DNA of 17,883 bases. Origin: Spirochaetia bacterium UBA6919. Its GTDB lineage: Bacteria; Spirochaetota; UBA6919. Where the stretch lies: the NCBI GenBank assembly GCA_002450905.1, contig DKAT01000120.1:1-17883 (forward strand), in the 5' to 3' direction. The translations under genes were made by a program, and so were the position numbers. The notes below the pieces were generated by a model. It saw only the letters and a program-made list of their open reading frames with translations. It was not told the DNA's origin and did not search any database. Positions within the stretch are counted from its first letter, which is position 1; every line of letters starts with the position of its first letter. Positions 7,204 through 15,193 of the stretch are shown here, in pieces.

Positions 7204-7842
7204 ATGTCAGAAGAAACATCAAATATTAATAATTTATCCATTAAAGGCCCCAAAGGTAATGAAATCGATTTGTATTCAACCCGAAATCTATTAAGTGCTT
7301 TCTCTGAAGATACCATCTATGCGGCTATTCAAGATATCATTTTCTCCCTCGAACTCAGTAAAAAAGAAGATTATACATCCTTTGTCAAAGAACTAACCAA
7401 TCTCATCAAAGGGAAAGGTGCAAGGACACGCCTGGAACACTCTCTTATCGCACAATTAAACATTTTAGAAAAACGCAAACCCTCTCAAAATAACGAAAAA
7501 AGAGATATTTCAAAAGTTTTTGCTCAGGAAAAGGAAATTCTAAATAATCTTTCCAGTGATTTAAAATTACAAATTGAGATCACTAATTATATTTTGGAAT
7601 ATTTCAAAAATGGTGAATTCGAAGTCGTGGAAAAATGTATGGATGTACTTCTTGAAAAAGGGGTCTTGCTAAATACTGTTAAAAACTTCATTAAAAAAGA
7701 GATCAATTTTTACATAGCTGAACAGGATGCTGAGAATGTCAAGAGAATTGCGCAAAAATATGGTGCTCATCCCCAACTCAATCCTCTCATTAAAGAACTT
7801 CTAAGTGATTTTATAGAAAAGAAAAAAAATGAAAACTCCTGA
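7204..7842 (+). CDS. Hypothetical helical protein
   Basis: I do not recognise this 212-residue protein. It is highly charged and mostly predicted alpha-helical, with no signal peptide, membrane segment or cysteine-rich motif. Residues around 66-90 (LIKGKGARTRLEHSLIAQLNI) are the most distinctive stretch. The C-terminal half (KVFAQEKEILNNLSSDLKLQ onward) could form helical hairpins or coiled coil. There is no clear ribosome-binding site, although the start region is open and no other Met follows closely. It converges with the exported protein gene, leaving only 3 nt between stops. It stands alone between genes on the other strand, so the context gives no hint of function. Confidence 0.7.
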   Translation: MSEETSNINNLSIKGPKGNEIDLYSTRNLLSAFSEDTIYAAIQDIIFSLELSKKEDYTSFVKELTNLIKGKGARTRLEHSLIAQLNILEKRKPSQNNEKRDISKVFAQEKEILNNLSSDLKLQIEITNYILEYFKNGEFEVVEKCMDVLLEKGVLLNTVKNFIKKEINFYIAEQDAENVKRIAQKYGAHPQLNPLIKELLSDFIEKKKNENS

Positions 7843-7845
7843 ATC

Positions 7846-8775
7846 CTATCGTCTCTTAATTGGTGTAAAAAACATCGGTCCCTTATGTCTCATCAAGTCA
7901 TTCTGCCCATAACTATAATGAATAAATAATCTTATCCGCGTAAATCTATAACGTGTCTCACTACTCTCAATATACATGCGGGTTCCAGAAGGTAATAACG
8001 ATTGCCCATCCATTGATTTTCCAGAAATACTATCAATAAGATGTCCTCGTGAATCATACAAATCTGCACTAATCGATATATTATAGACATCCGAGTCAGT
8101 ACCATTATATAAAGTGATTCGAATACGACGTGTTTTGTATTTTCTATTAGATATGATTTTTAAATCCCTGATATATAATTTAGGCCATTGACTTAACATA
8201 GCCTGTTCACTCTCTCCGCCATAAGGAATATGTTTAACCAGTCGTTTGATTTTACTGATTGAACCTTCTGAATCATAATAATATTGCAGTTGCGTGACTA
8301 GATCACCTCGGGAACTATAAATATTTAGATATTCAACTCTCTCATCTGCCCCATAAAGATATATATAATAAGTGAATAATTTATGATGGACATAATTTTC
8401 TTCTCGATATAATCTATTCTGACTATCATAATATAATTTTTGATATAAGATCCTGTGACCATTCTCATCAAATCTCTCATGCAAGACATAGTCTGATCTA
8501 TAAATAGTTCTACTAAACAGTTTTTTATTTTCGTAAATACGATAAGAATGCAAATTGCCATCCAAATAATATACCACATAATATTTTTTAAACAGATAAA
8601 GATATCGGGGTTTAATCTCTCTTTCAAAACTAGGTACTTTTCTGGAATGATGATTATAGGCAATAGCAAAGTATTTTTTATTATATTTATAAAAATAGGA
8701 ATCACTTTTAAGGGAGCTGTGATTAAATAATAAGATAATTATTAGAAGAGAAAATAATGTAAATATTTTTTTCAT
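7846..8775 (-). CDS. Exported protein with YD-like strand repeats
   Basis: This is a 309-residue protein with a clear signal peptide (MKKIFTLFSLLIIILLFNHSSLKS). Residues about 70-180 are a run of tyrosine-rich beta strands (YYLDGNLHSY, FDENGHRIL, YYDSQNRLYRE, YSSRGDLVTQ, YYDSEGSI), reminiscent of YD/MORN-2 (YwqK-like) repeats. The last 100 residues (from WPKLYIRDL) look like an FxLYD-type or immunoglobulin-like beta-sandwich, with LYNGTDSDVYNISISADLYDSRGHLI. I assign no function; a surface or periplasmic binding role is plausible. The start at 8775 is set by the signal peptide. No gene follows it on this strand until the Nudix gene, beyond the converging gene at 7204. Confidence 0.75.
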   Translation of the reverse strand: MKKIFTLFSLLIIILLFNHSSLKSDSYFYKYNKKYFAIAYNHHSRKVPSFEREIKPRYLYLFKKYYVVYYLDGNLHSYRIYENKKLFSRTIYRSDYVLHERFDENGHRILYQKLYYDSQNRLYREENYVHHKLFTYYIYLYGADERVEYLNIYSSRGDLVTQLQYYYDSEGSISKIKRLVKHIPYGGESEQAMLSQWPKLYIRDLKIISNRKYKTRRIRITLYNGTDSDVYNISISADLYDSRGHLIDSISGKSMDGQSLLPSGTRMYIESSETRYRFTRIRLFIHYSYGQNDLMRHKGPMFFTPIKRR

Positions 8776-8926
8776 AATTTAAAGATTAAACTAATTTCAT
8801 TTTTAATAAATATAAATAATATTGAATATAACATCGGATGAAATCAATTTTTTTTTTATCAAAGGAAAAGCGAATAGAAAATATTTTTAATGGATATGAA
8901 TTGTAAAAATGGATAATTTTTTTATC

Positions 8927-9688
8927 TTAATGAGTTTGACTCATCCCTTTGTTAATTATTGAAGCCGCATATCCAGCTCCAAATCCATTATCGATATTCA
9001 CTGTAAGCACAGACGGAGAACAGCTGTTTAACATCCCTAAAAGGGCTGATAATCCTCCAAAATTGGCTCCATATCCTATACTCGTCGGAACAGCGATAAT
9101 GGGTTTTTCTACTAATCCCGCAACAACACTCGCAAGAGCTCCTTCCATTCCCGCAATGACGATAACGACGTTAGCGTCTTCCAATCTTTCTTTCTTGTCA
9201 AGTATTCTATGAATACCAGCTACCCCCACATCCATTATCTTCTCGACGTTATTTCCCATAATCTCTGCAGTAATAAATGCCTCTTCAACCACAGGCAGAT
9301 CCGATGTTCCTGCTGATAAGATCAGTATTTTCCCAATATTATTATTTTTAATAGATTGATTAAGGAAACACACCCTTGCAATTTTATTATATTGAAAGCG
9401 ATTATCAATTTCAAGAAGAAGACGGGCTGATGATTCCCTGATTCTTGTGGCTAAAATATTACTATTTCTTTCTAATAAGTGGGTGATAATCCCTACTATG
9501 TGATCATCTTCTTTTCCTTCGCAATAAATCACTTCTGGAAAATCTTTTCGTAATGACCGGTGATGATCAATCTGAGCGTATTCGATATTTTGATAGGGGA
9601 GATTTTTTAAATAATCTATACCTTTTTCAAGAGATATTTTTCCATTTTTAATTTTTTGTAGGAATTCTCTTAAATGTGATTCATCCAT
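8927..9688 (-). CDS. larB: LarB, nickel-pincer cofactor biosynthesis carboxylase/hydrolase
   Basis: This 253-residue protein matches the PurE-like LarB family: SAGTSDLP (about 125-132), DVGVAGIHR (153-161), AGMEGALASVVAGLV (179-193), VPTSIGYGA (200-208), ALLGMLNSC (215-223) and NIDNGFGAGYAA. LarB carboxylates nicotinic acid adenine dinucleotide and hydrolyses its phosphoanhydride, the first step to the nickel-pincer nucleotide used by lactate racemase and related enzymes. Cys223 in NSCSP corresponds to the catalytic cysteine described in the family. It lies 6 nt after the Fe-ADH-like gene and has no visible ribosome-binding site, consistent with coupling. LarC and LarE, needed to finish the cofactor, are not in this window. 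Confidence 0.92.
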   Translation of the reverse strand: MDESHLREFLQKIKNGKISLEKGIDYLKNLPYQNIEYAQIDHHRSLRKDFPEVIYCEGKEDDHIVGIITHLLERNSNILATRIRESSARLLLEIDNRFQYNKIARVCFLNQSIKNNNIGKILILSAGTSDLPVVEEAFITAEIMGNNVEKIMDVGVAGIHRILDKKERLEDANVVIVIAGMEGALASVVAGLVEKPIIAVPTSIGYGANFGGLSALLGMLNSCSPSVLTVNIDNGFGAGYAASIINKGMSQTH

Positions 9689-9694
9689 AAATAA

Positions 9695-10852
9695 TTAATA
9701 GGCAGATGACAAAAGATTAAGAAGATCATCTTTTGAAACAGGTCTTGGGACATAATTCATAAAATCATAATTTCTTGCCAGTTTTGCAGCCTTCAGAAGT
9801 TCACTTTTTTCGATGTTTAGTTCACTAAGTCTAGTTGGTATTCTAAGATCAGTGAGGACTTTTCGTACCCCTTCAATCGCTTTTATAGCGGCTTCCACTA
9901 CTGTGATATCGTTAACATCTTCTCCAAAAGCTCTTGCAATTTGTACATATCGATTTGCACAAGATGTCAGGTTATATTCCATCACGTGAGGAAGAAGAAT
10001 GCTGGATACAACACCCTGATATATTCCAAATAGTGAATTAATTGCCAGAGATAAGCCGTAACAGATACCAGGATTGCTATTGGCAATAGCGAGGGATGTT
10101 AATATACTGCTTGTACACAATTGAGATTTGAAAGTAATATTTTCAGGGTCTTGTAAAGATTTAGATAAATTACTGGCGATAAGATCAATAGCTTTTATTG
10201 ATAGTGCTTCTGCGATGGGATTATTTTTTTTAGAGATATAAGATTCCATAGCCATAGACAAGAGTTCAATACCGACATGGGCACTTGATTTCCCAGGGAT
10301 TGTTGTAGTCAATTTAGGATCAACAAGGATTAGATCAGCATAATTTAATGGGGTATCAACATTTTTTTTAATTGAATCATATTTATCAAGGACGTAGAAG
10401 AAATTGGTAAGACCTGGCATGAAACCAAATGTTGTGGGAATTTCTATATATGTAATTGTTTTTTTATTTCCTTTTCTTCCTAAGAAATAATCCTCAAGAT
10501 TTCCGCCATTAGAAGCTAGGAAAGCAATAGCTTTTGCAATATGGAGGGTTGTTTTTCCTCCAAGACCAATAACGATATCACATTTTGCATGTCTTGCCTG
10601 ATCAGCACCTCGATTTACAATTTCACTGTTGGAGTCTGCCTGGGATGAAGAATATATTCTATTATAGAGGAGGACACCATAGCTTTCATCTTCGAGCATT
10701 TTTTTAACTTTCGAAAGATAACCTGTTTCTTGCATAGCTCTTGCATCAGTGACAAGAAAAATCCGCTCGCCATATTCTCTTGCAAGTTCACCAATTTGAT
10801 TTAGCATCCCTTCACCGAAATGAACTTTTGTTGGTACGGAAAACTCAAACAT
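9695..10852 (-). CDS. Iron-alcohol-dehydrogenase homologue with a degenerate active site (probable pseudoenzyme)
   Basis: This 385-residue protein aligns end to end with the Fe-ADH family (FGEGML start, DPxLT, LLPHVMEYN). However, the NAD motif GGGSxxDxxK is GGKTTLHIAK at 98-107, with the Asp replaced by His104. The PTTAGTGSE loop is PTTFGFMPG at 139-147. The four usual metal ligands are changed: Asp to Glu196, His to Met200, His to Tyr265 and His to Gln279; His in HAxAH is Leu269. A normal metal- and NAD-dependent dehydrogenase reaction is therefore unlikely, although Glu196 could in principle still bind a metal. The frame is complete and uninterrupted, so the gene appears to be maintained. 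It sits 50 nt downstream of flgM and 6 nt upstream of larB, and may work with LarB. Confidence 0.85.
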   Translation of the reverse strand: MFEFSVPTKVHFGEGMLNQIGELAREYGERIFLVTDARAMQETGYLSKVKKMLEDESYGVLLYNRIYSSSQADSNSEIVNRGADQARHAKCDIVIGLGGKTTLHIAKAIAFLASNGGNLEDYFLGRKGNKKTITYIEIPTTFGFMPGLTNFFYVLDKYDSIKKNVDTPLNYADLILVDPKLTTTIPGKSSAHVGIELLSMAMESYISKKNNPIAEALSIKAIDLIASNLSKSLQDPENITFKSQLCTSSILTSLAIANSNPGICYGLSLAINSLFGIYQGVVSSILLPHVMEYNLTSCANRYVQIARAFGEDVNDITVVEAAIKAIEGVRKVLTDLRIPTRLSELNIEKSELLKAAKLARNYDFMNYVPRPVSKDDLLNLLSSAY

Positions 10853-10902
10853 TAGCTGTATTCCTTTAATTAATAGAAAATAATTCTAGCTTGAATTAAG
10901 AA

Positions 10903-11214
10903 TTAGTAGGGTTTAATATTAAAACCAAATGGTGATTTTAAAATCTTTTCAGCCAGGATTTCATTATCAATATTTCTAACATACCCATCTTGATTTAATT
11001 TGGATTTTACTTCGTTAATACGATCAATTCTGACGTCTGGTGCATTCATAACGATTTCTTTAATTCTTTCGTCAGCGGAATCTTTGGATTTTTGAAGGGC
11101 TGAAGAAGAAATACTTACCTTATCGATATTTTGTACATCCTGTCTTTGTTTTATGGGTTGATTTTTTTTGGGTTTGAAAATCCTTTCAATTAAACCAATT
11201 TGTTTTATGTCCAT
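10903..11214 (-). CDS. flgM: Anti-sigma-28 factor FlgM
   Basis: This 103-residue protein is FlgM, which binds sigma-28 (FliA/WhiG) and keeps late flagellar genes off until the hook-basal body is finished. The C-terminal region (DKVSISSSALQKS, then IKEIVMNAPDVRIDRINEVK and NEILAEKIL, about residues 31-92) matches the sigma-binding part of the family. The basic N-terminus is variable and disordered, as is usual. GAGGG (11223-11227) lies 8 nt before the ATG. A sigma-28-type promoter is placed just upstream, implying feedback control by the factor it inhibits. No other flagellar gene lies in the window. Family size is typically 85-105 residues. Confidence 0.9.
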   Translation of the reverse strand: MDIKQIGLIERIFKPKKNQPIKQRQDVQNIDKVSISSSALQKSKDSADERIKEIVMNAPDVRIDRINEVKSKLNQDGYVRNIDNEILAEKILKSPFGFNIKPY

Positions 11215-11238
11215 ATTGTTATCCCTCTTTCTCTTCTA

Positions 11239-11265
11239 ATATCGACTTCTGTAAAATAATCTTTA
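11239..11265 (-). promoter_or_regulatory. Sigma-28-type promoter of flgM
   Basis: On the minus strand TAAAGATT (11265-11258) and GTCGATAT (11246-11239) are separated by exactly 11 bp. This compares with the consensus TAAAGTTT-N11-GCCGATAA at 7/8 and 6/8 positions. The start point would be near 11232, a few bases before the ribosome-binding site. The match is strong because the gene it precedes encodes the inhibitor of this sigma factor. Confidence 0.75.
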
Positions 11266-11276
11266 GTATTCTTTAG

Positions 11277-11954
11277 CTAAGTTTCATTAAAATTATTAAT
11301 TAAAATTGTATATTCCCCTTTTATTTTGAGGGAATCTTTATTGATTAAAAGTTCTTTTGCTGTACCACGAACCAGTTCTTCAAATTTCTTTGTTAATTCA
11401 CGCCCTATAACTACCGGGCAATTTTCAAAGAATTGACTTATCTCTTCTATGAGTTTTAAAATACGATATGGCGACTCATATAAAATAATAACTCCTTTAA
11501 ATTTCGACAAGTCGGATAAGATTTTTAAGCGTTTATTTTTTTTTGGAGATAAAAATCCTTGAAAATTAAAAGAATTTGTTGGAAATCCTGATACAGAGAG
11601 AAGTGCAAGGAAGGCTGATGGGCCGGGTATTGGGGTCACTGTAATATCTTGTTCAATAGCGGTTGATATCAGGAGTGATCCTGGATCTGATATACATGGT
11701 GTCCCGCTATCTGTTACCAGTGCAATATTATTTCCTTCTTTAAGCTTCAAAATTATTTTATCTAAAATCTTTTTTTCGTTATAGGAATGATAACTTAACA
11801 GGGATTTTTTTATTTCATAATGATTTAACAACTTTAGAGTTCGTCTTGTGTCCTCACATAAAATAAGATCCACCTCAAATAATGTTTTAATAGCTCTAAA
11901 AGTAATGTCTTCCAGATTACCTATCGGTGTACTTACTACAAATAATGTTCCCAT
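11277..11954 (-). CDS. rsmI: 16S rRNA 2'-O-methyltransferase RsmI, short form
   Basis: RsmI adds a 2'-O-methyl group to C1402 of 16S rRNA using SAM. The tetrapyrrole-methylase fold is clear: VSTPIGNLEDITFRAI (7-22), CEDTRRTLKLL (33-43), SYHSYNE (54-60), ALVTDSGTPCISDPG (78-92), PIPGPSAFLALLSVSGFP (108-125) and GFLSPKK (133-139). At 225 residues it lacks the C-terminal extension of the roughly 280-residue E. coli form; the catalytic domain is complete. The ATG is preceded by GAGG, which overlaps the TGA stop of the upstream lipoprotein gene, so the two genes are translationally coupled. It lies above flgM by 62 nt. Confidence 0.93.
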   Translation of the reverse strand: MGTLFVVSTPIGNLEDITFRAIKTLFEVDLILCEDTRRTLKLLNHYEIKKSLLSYHSYNEKKILDKIILKLKEGNNIALVTDSGTPCISDPGSLLISTAIEQDITVTPIPGPSAFLALLSVSGFPTNSFNFQGFLSPKKNKRLKILSDLSKFKGVIILYESPYRILKLIEEISQFFENCPVVIGRELTKKFEELVRGTAKELLINKDSLKIKGEYTILINNFNET

Positions 11955-11960
11955 GGATCC

Positions 11961-12710
11961 TCATTTATTGGATTTAAAAGGATTATCCAGTCTCCAGATA
12001 ATGGACTCCTTAAAATCAGTTCTTTGTAACAATCTGTGATCCATAGTAAACCAGGAACGATTATAGTAATGGTTTGCATAGTTATAAGAAATAAGATATC
12101 GAATTGGGACTTTCGTGTTTTGAACATATAAAAAGCCCTGCTTTTCATAATAAAGCCTTTCTTCTTCAACATTTAAGGAAACTAGGTTAAGAAAGTGATA
12201 AGAAATCTCCTTTCCTGGTCTAGTCATATAATAACGGAGTAAGTAGTGCTCAATCAGTTTTGAGAAAATACCTTTAGATGCCTTGATCATAGATTTCTTT
12301 GATCCTTCCGTAATATAGAAATAAGGATATCGATAAAAACCACTTCTATGTGAGGTTTCTTTATTTTCAACTAACTTGCCACTGAAGTGCAATAGTTTAA
12401 AATGATTATCTATCACTGATTTATGATGAATATTTAAATTCATTTTATCATTATTATCTGGTTGAGTCCATTGGATATTGAGATGCTGATCGGTGATGTA
12501 GTATATTTTATTATCAGTAAAATAGTTCTTTACACGAAACTGGGCATATCCAACTTTCGTCTTACTATCCTTATGAATGAGGGTAAATCTTTGATTAATA
12601 TCCAAATATATAGGTGTCTTATATTGTTTGAAAGAAACTTCAGTATAATTTTTTGAGCACTGGATTAAAATAATCAACAGAAGGCAGGATGCAAGTATCA
12701 GACGGCTCAT
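11961..12710 (-). CDS. Putative lipoprotein of unknown function
   Basis: I do not recognise this 249-residue protein. The N-terminus MSRLILASCLLLIILIQC is a signal sequence; the lipidated residue would be Cys18, after LIQ, a loose lipobox of the kind tolerated in spirochaetes, while LASC at residue 9 fits the consensus but is too early. The mature part is rich in aromatic and basic residues (YYMTRPGKEISYHFLNLV, SYNYANHYYNRSWF) and probably beta-rich. The start chosen (12710) lies 1 nt after the trpD stop; a start at 12722 would overlap trpD and has no ribosome-binding site. It ends 6 nt before rsmI. It may be periplasmic or an outer-membrane lipoprotein. Confidence 0.65.
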   Translation of the reverse strand: MSRLILASCLLLIILIQCSKNYTEVSFKQYKTPIYLDINQRFTLIHKDSKTKVGYAQFRVKNYFTDNKIYYITDQHLNIQWTQPDNNDKMNLNIHHKSVIDNHFKLLHFSGKLVENKETSHRSGFYRYPYFYITEGSKKSMIKASKGIFSKLIEHYLLRYYMTRPGKEISYHFLNLVSLNVEEERLYYEKQGFLYVQNTKVPIRYLISYNYANHYYNRSWFTMDHRLLQRTDFKESIIWRLDNPFKSNK

Positions 12711-12711
12711 G

Positions 12712-13728
12712 CTATTTCTCATTGGAGGTTTTGATAAGACAATTCAGCGTATTTTTTGCCTTACCTGAATCAATGATCTCAATAGCTAAATTTATCCCTT
12801 CCTGAATAGATTGAGCAACTTCTGAAACATAAAAAGCTGATCCACTATTGAGAAGCACAATATCACGTTGTGGACCCTTTTTCCCTTCAAGAATATCGAG
12901 TGTTATTCTGGCGTTATCCTTTGCATCACCACCTTTCAAATCTTCAGGTTTGCTCAATGGGATATTGTAATCAGTAGGATCAATCATATAATGACTGATT
13001 CTTTTATTATTCAATTCTGCAACATATGTTTTAGTTGTTGTTGTAATCTCATCCAATCCATCAGCACCATGAACAACCATAGCCCTTGTAGTACCAAGAT
13101 TTAGCAGGACATGGGCTACGACTTTTACCAGGGTATTTTCATAAACCCCTATTAATTGATGATTTGTACCAGCGGGATTAGTGAGAGGTCCAAGGCAATT
13201 AAATATAGTTCTAATACCAATCTCACGACGAGGGCCTATAGCATGTTTCATCGCTGTGTGGTAAACAGGTGCAAACAGAAATCCTATATTACAATCTTTG
13301 ATACAGCGTTCAACAACCTGGATAGGAGCATCAATATTAATTCCAAGCTCCCTTAAGACATCTGCACTTCCGCAAGAGCTAGATACACTTCTGTTTCCAT
13401 GCTTTGCTACAGCTACTCCTCCTCCAGCAAGGACAATGGATGAAGTAGTGGATATATTAAACGTGTGAGACGCATCACCACCAGTACCGACAACATCAAC
13501 GGCTCTTATTCCATCTTCTAAAAAGATTTTTGTTGCTTTCTCTCTCATCACTCTCGCTGCTCCCGTGATTTCTTCTATAGTTTCACCTTTCATTCTCAGT
13601 GCTGTTATGAAACTAGCGATTTGTGCATCAGTTGCCTTCCCTTCCATAATAATTTTCATGACTTCAATCATTTCTTCTTCGGTTAAGGACGTCTTTTCAA
13701 TAACTTTATTAATACTTTTCTTTAACAT
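12712..13728 (-). CDS. trpD: Anthranilate phosphoribosyltransferase
   Basis: This 338-residue enzyme transfers the phosphoribosyl group of PRPP to anthranilate, the second step of tryptophan synthesis. The PRPP-binding motif VGTGGDASHTFNIST (80-94), KHGNRSVSSSCGSADVLRELG (109-129) and the rest of the fold match TrpD, and length is normal. The class II fold is shared with pyrimidine-nucleoside phosphorylases, but GTGGD and KHGNR identify TrpD. AGG lies about 6 nt before the ATG. No other trp gene is in the window, and its neighbours (rhomboid protease 26 nt upstream, lipoprotein 1 nt downstream) are unrelated, so it is separated from a trp operon here. It shares a transcript with the lipoprotein and rsmI. 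Confidence 0.93.
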   Translation of the reverse strand: MLKKSINKVIEKTSLTEEEMIEVMKIIMEGKATDAQIASFITALRMKGETIEEITGAARVMREKATKIFLEDGIRAVDVVGTGGDASHTFNISTTSSIVLAGGGVAVAKHGNRSVSSSCGSADVLRELGINIDAPIQVVERCIKDCNIGFLFAPVYHTAMKHAIGPRREIGIRTIFNCLGPLTNPAGTNHQLIGVYENTLVKVVAHVLLNLGTTRAMVVHGADGLDEITTTTKTYVAELNNKRISHYMIDPTDYNIPLSKPEDLKGGDAKDNARITLDILEGKKGPQRDIVLLNSGSAFYVSEVAQSIQEGINLAIEIIDSGKAKNTLNCLIKTSNEK

Positions 13729-13754
13729 AACAACCTACTGCGTATTCTAATAAT

Positions 13755-14393
13755 TTATGATTCCCGTGGCTTGTTTCTATAAATAAATGCAGAAACGAGT
13801 CCCGCTATAGCTCCAAACAGATGCCCCTCATAGGATATATTCTGATGTTTTCGTGAGAATCCTTCAAAGAAATTAGTTAGCATAGCTTTCAATATACTGA
13901 TCGATTGGTTTAAATCAGTGGGTATTACCCCGTATATTATTATACTATAACCGAAAAAAAAGGCTATTGAAGCAAAAATCGATTTCAAATCATGGTTTAT
14001 AATACCACCAAGAAATAATAATGTGATGAGTCCAAAGATTAGACCGCTTGCGCCTACATGATTTGTACCACTTCTCGCTATGAGCCAAACAAGCGCCCCT
14101 CCAAATAGAATTATAAACCAGATTATTTTAGTGGCGTTTTTTTCATAAAATATTAACGTTATGGGCAGAAGGAATAATAGAAATAAGGAATTCATGATGA
14201 GGTGCATTGCATTTTGATTCAAATTGGCGTGAAGAAATGGAGAAGCTACAATCCCAATGAGACCCCTTAAAGTACGTGGCACAATTCCAAAAGAATTAAT
14301 GTCAATCAGGATTTTCTCAAATACATAATCCCCGATGGCAAGCACCCACATGATTCCAATAAAAAATACTGTATATAATAACTTCTTAATCAT
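13755..14393 (-). CDS. Rhomboid family intramembrane serine protease
   Basis: This 212-residue integral membrane protein has about six hydrophobic segments. The catalytic dyad is Ser116 in GASG (114-117) and His191 in the last segment (EGHLFGAIAG). The oxyanion residues appear as His64 and Asn68 in NAMHLIMNSLFLL. Rhomboids cut single-pass membrane proteins inside the bilayer; no substrate is evident here, although the membrane-anchored protein encoded upstream is a candidate by proximity. Start at 14393 begins with KK and a first membrane segment (LLYTVFFIGIMWVLAIG). It is 92 nt downstream of the gene at 14486 and 26 nt upstream of trpD. Confidence 0.9.
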   Translation of the reverse strand: MIKKLLYTVFFIGIMWVLAIGDYVFEKILIDINSFGIVPRTLRGLIGIVASPFLHANLNQNAMHLIMNSLFLLFLLPITLIFYEKNATKIIWFIILFGGALVWLIARSGTNHVGASGLIFGLITLLFLGGIINHDLKSIFASIAFFFGYSIIIYGVIPTDLNQSISILKAMLTNFFEGFSRKHQNISYEGHLFGAIAGLVSAFIYRNKPRES

Positions 14394-14485
14394 TTTTCCA
14401 ATTCAATTATAAATTATATTAAAAGGAATATACTCATAACATAACTAAATTGCAAGCAGTAATATTAAAATAATATGAAATATCA

Positions 14486-15193
14486 TCAGAAAGAGGTATA
14501 TTCAATAATCTTCTGGAGTTGCTCCTGTAGAGGAGGGGAGTGGTCTTTGTGAATAAAAAATATCATATAGCCTACGATTTTTTTATCGACATGAATAGGA
14601 AAATAAAATAAATGCTTATATTTATCCAATTCATAATCATCAAAAAATATTTTTAAATCCCCAACTAAATGAAGATCTCCTTTTAGATATAATTTCTTAT
14701 CCAATAAAAGAAATTCCCTCAATGGACTATTGTTCTTATTAATCTTCATCTCAATTTCGCTCAACCGATCTATGGAAAACGACTGATAATGCTCAATATT
14801 AAGTTTCAGTGTGTCATCACGACTTATAATAAGAACTTTATTTGTGTGGATATTATCTACAAAAAAATCATAGTGATCATTCCATATACTGGCAAGGAAA
14901 TTTAATATATTCTGTCTATGTTCATCAAGTCTACCCTCAATATTGTCAATAACATTTTTTAAAAAGTCATTCTGCTTGTAGGATGGAGGATTATTCACTT
15001 CTGATCTCTCTTCGGCAACAACTTCAGCTAGTCCCACTCCCTGGGTATTATTATTAATATCCTCCTCAGGATACTCAAAAATCTCATCAATAGCTGATTT
15101 CTTAAATAATTTTATCAATATCAATAAAAAAATCATTATCAGAGATATTATAAAAAGTGTGATTGCAATTTGGTAAATAATATTGGGTGACAT
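14486..15193 (-). CDS. Membrane-anchored protein with a possible GAF-like domain
   Basis: This 235-residue protein has one N-terminal membrane segment (about residues 6-28, YQIAITLFIISLIMIFLLILI, followed by KLFKK), an acidic linker, and a soluble C-terminal domain. The end of that domain (LFYFPIHVDKKIVGYMIFFI, about 195-214) resembles the last strands of a GAF sensor domain; the assignment is weak. No effector domain such as a kinase or cyclase is present. AGGAAA lies some 9-11 nt before the ATG. It is the first gene of the eight-gene minus-strand run and is divergent from the ribonuclease gene over 260 nt. It might be a rhomboid substrate or a sensor; this is inference. Confidence 0.65.
   Translation of the reverse strand: MSPNIIYQIAITLFIISLIMIFLLILIKLFKKSAIDEIFEYPEEDINNNTQGVGLAEVVAEERSEVNNPPSYKQNDFLKNVIDNIEGRLDEHRQNILNFLASIWNDHYDFFVDNIHTNKVLIISRDDTLKLNIEHYQSFSIDRLSEIEMKINKNNSPLREFLLLDKKLYLKGDLHLVGDLKIFFDDYELDKYKHLFYFPIHVDKKIVGYMIFFIHKDHSPPLQEQLQKIIEYTSF

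Noticed and set aside
10881..10905. TAATTCT / AGAATTA hairpin at the flgM stop, followed by TTTTC
   Set aside because: The 7-bp stem is mostly A-T with an 11-nt loop and only four T's after it, too weak to call a terminator.
12868..13750. Several plus-strand ORFs of 60-80 codons opposite trpD
   Set aside because: They are shadows of the trpD frame, without ribosome-binding sites or recognisable protein features.
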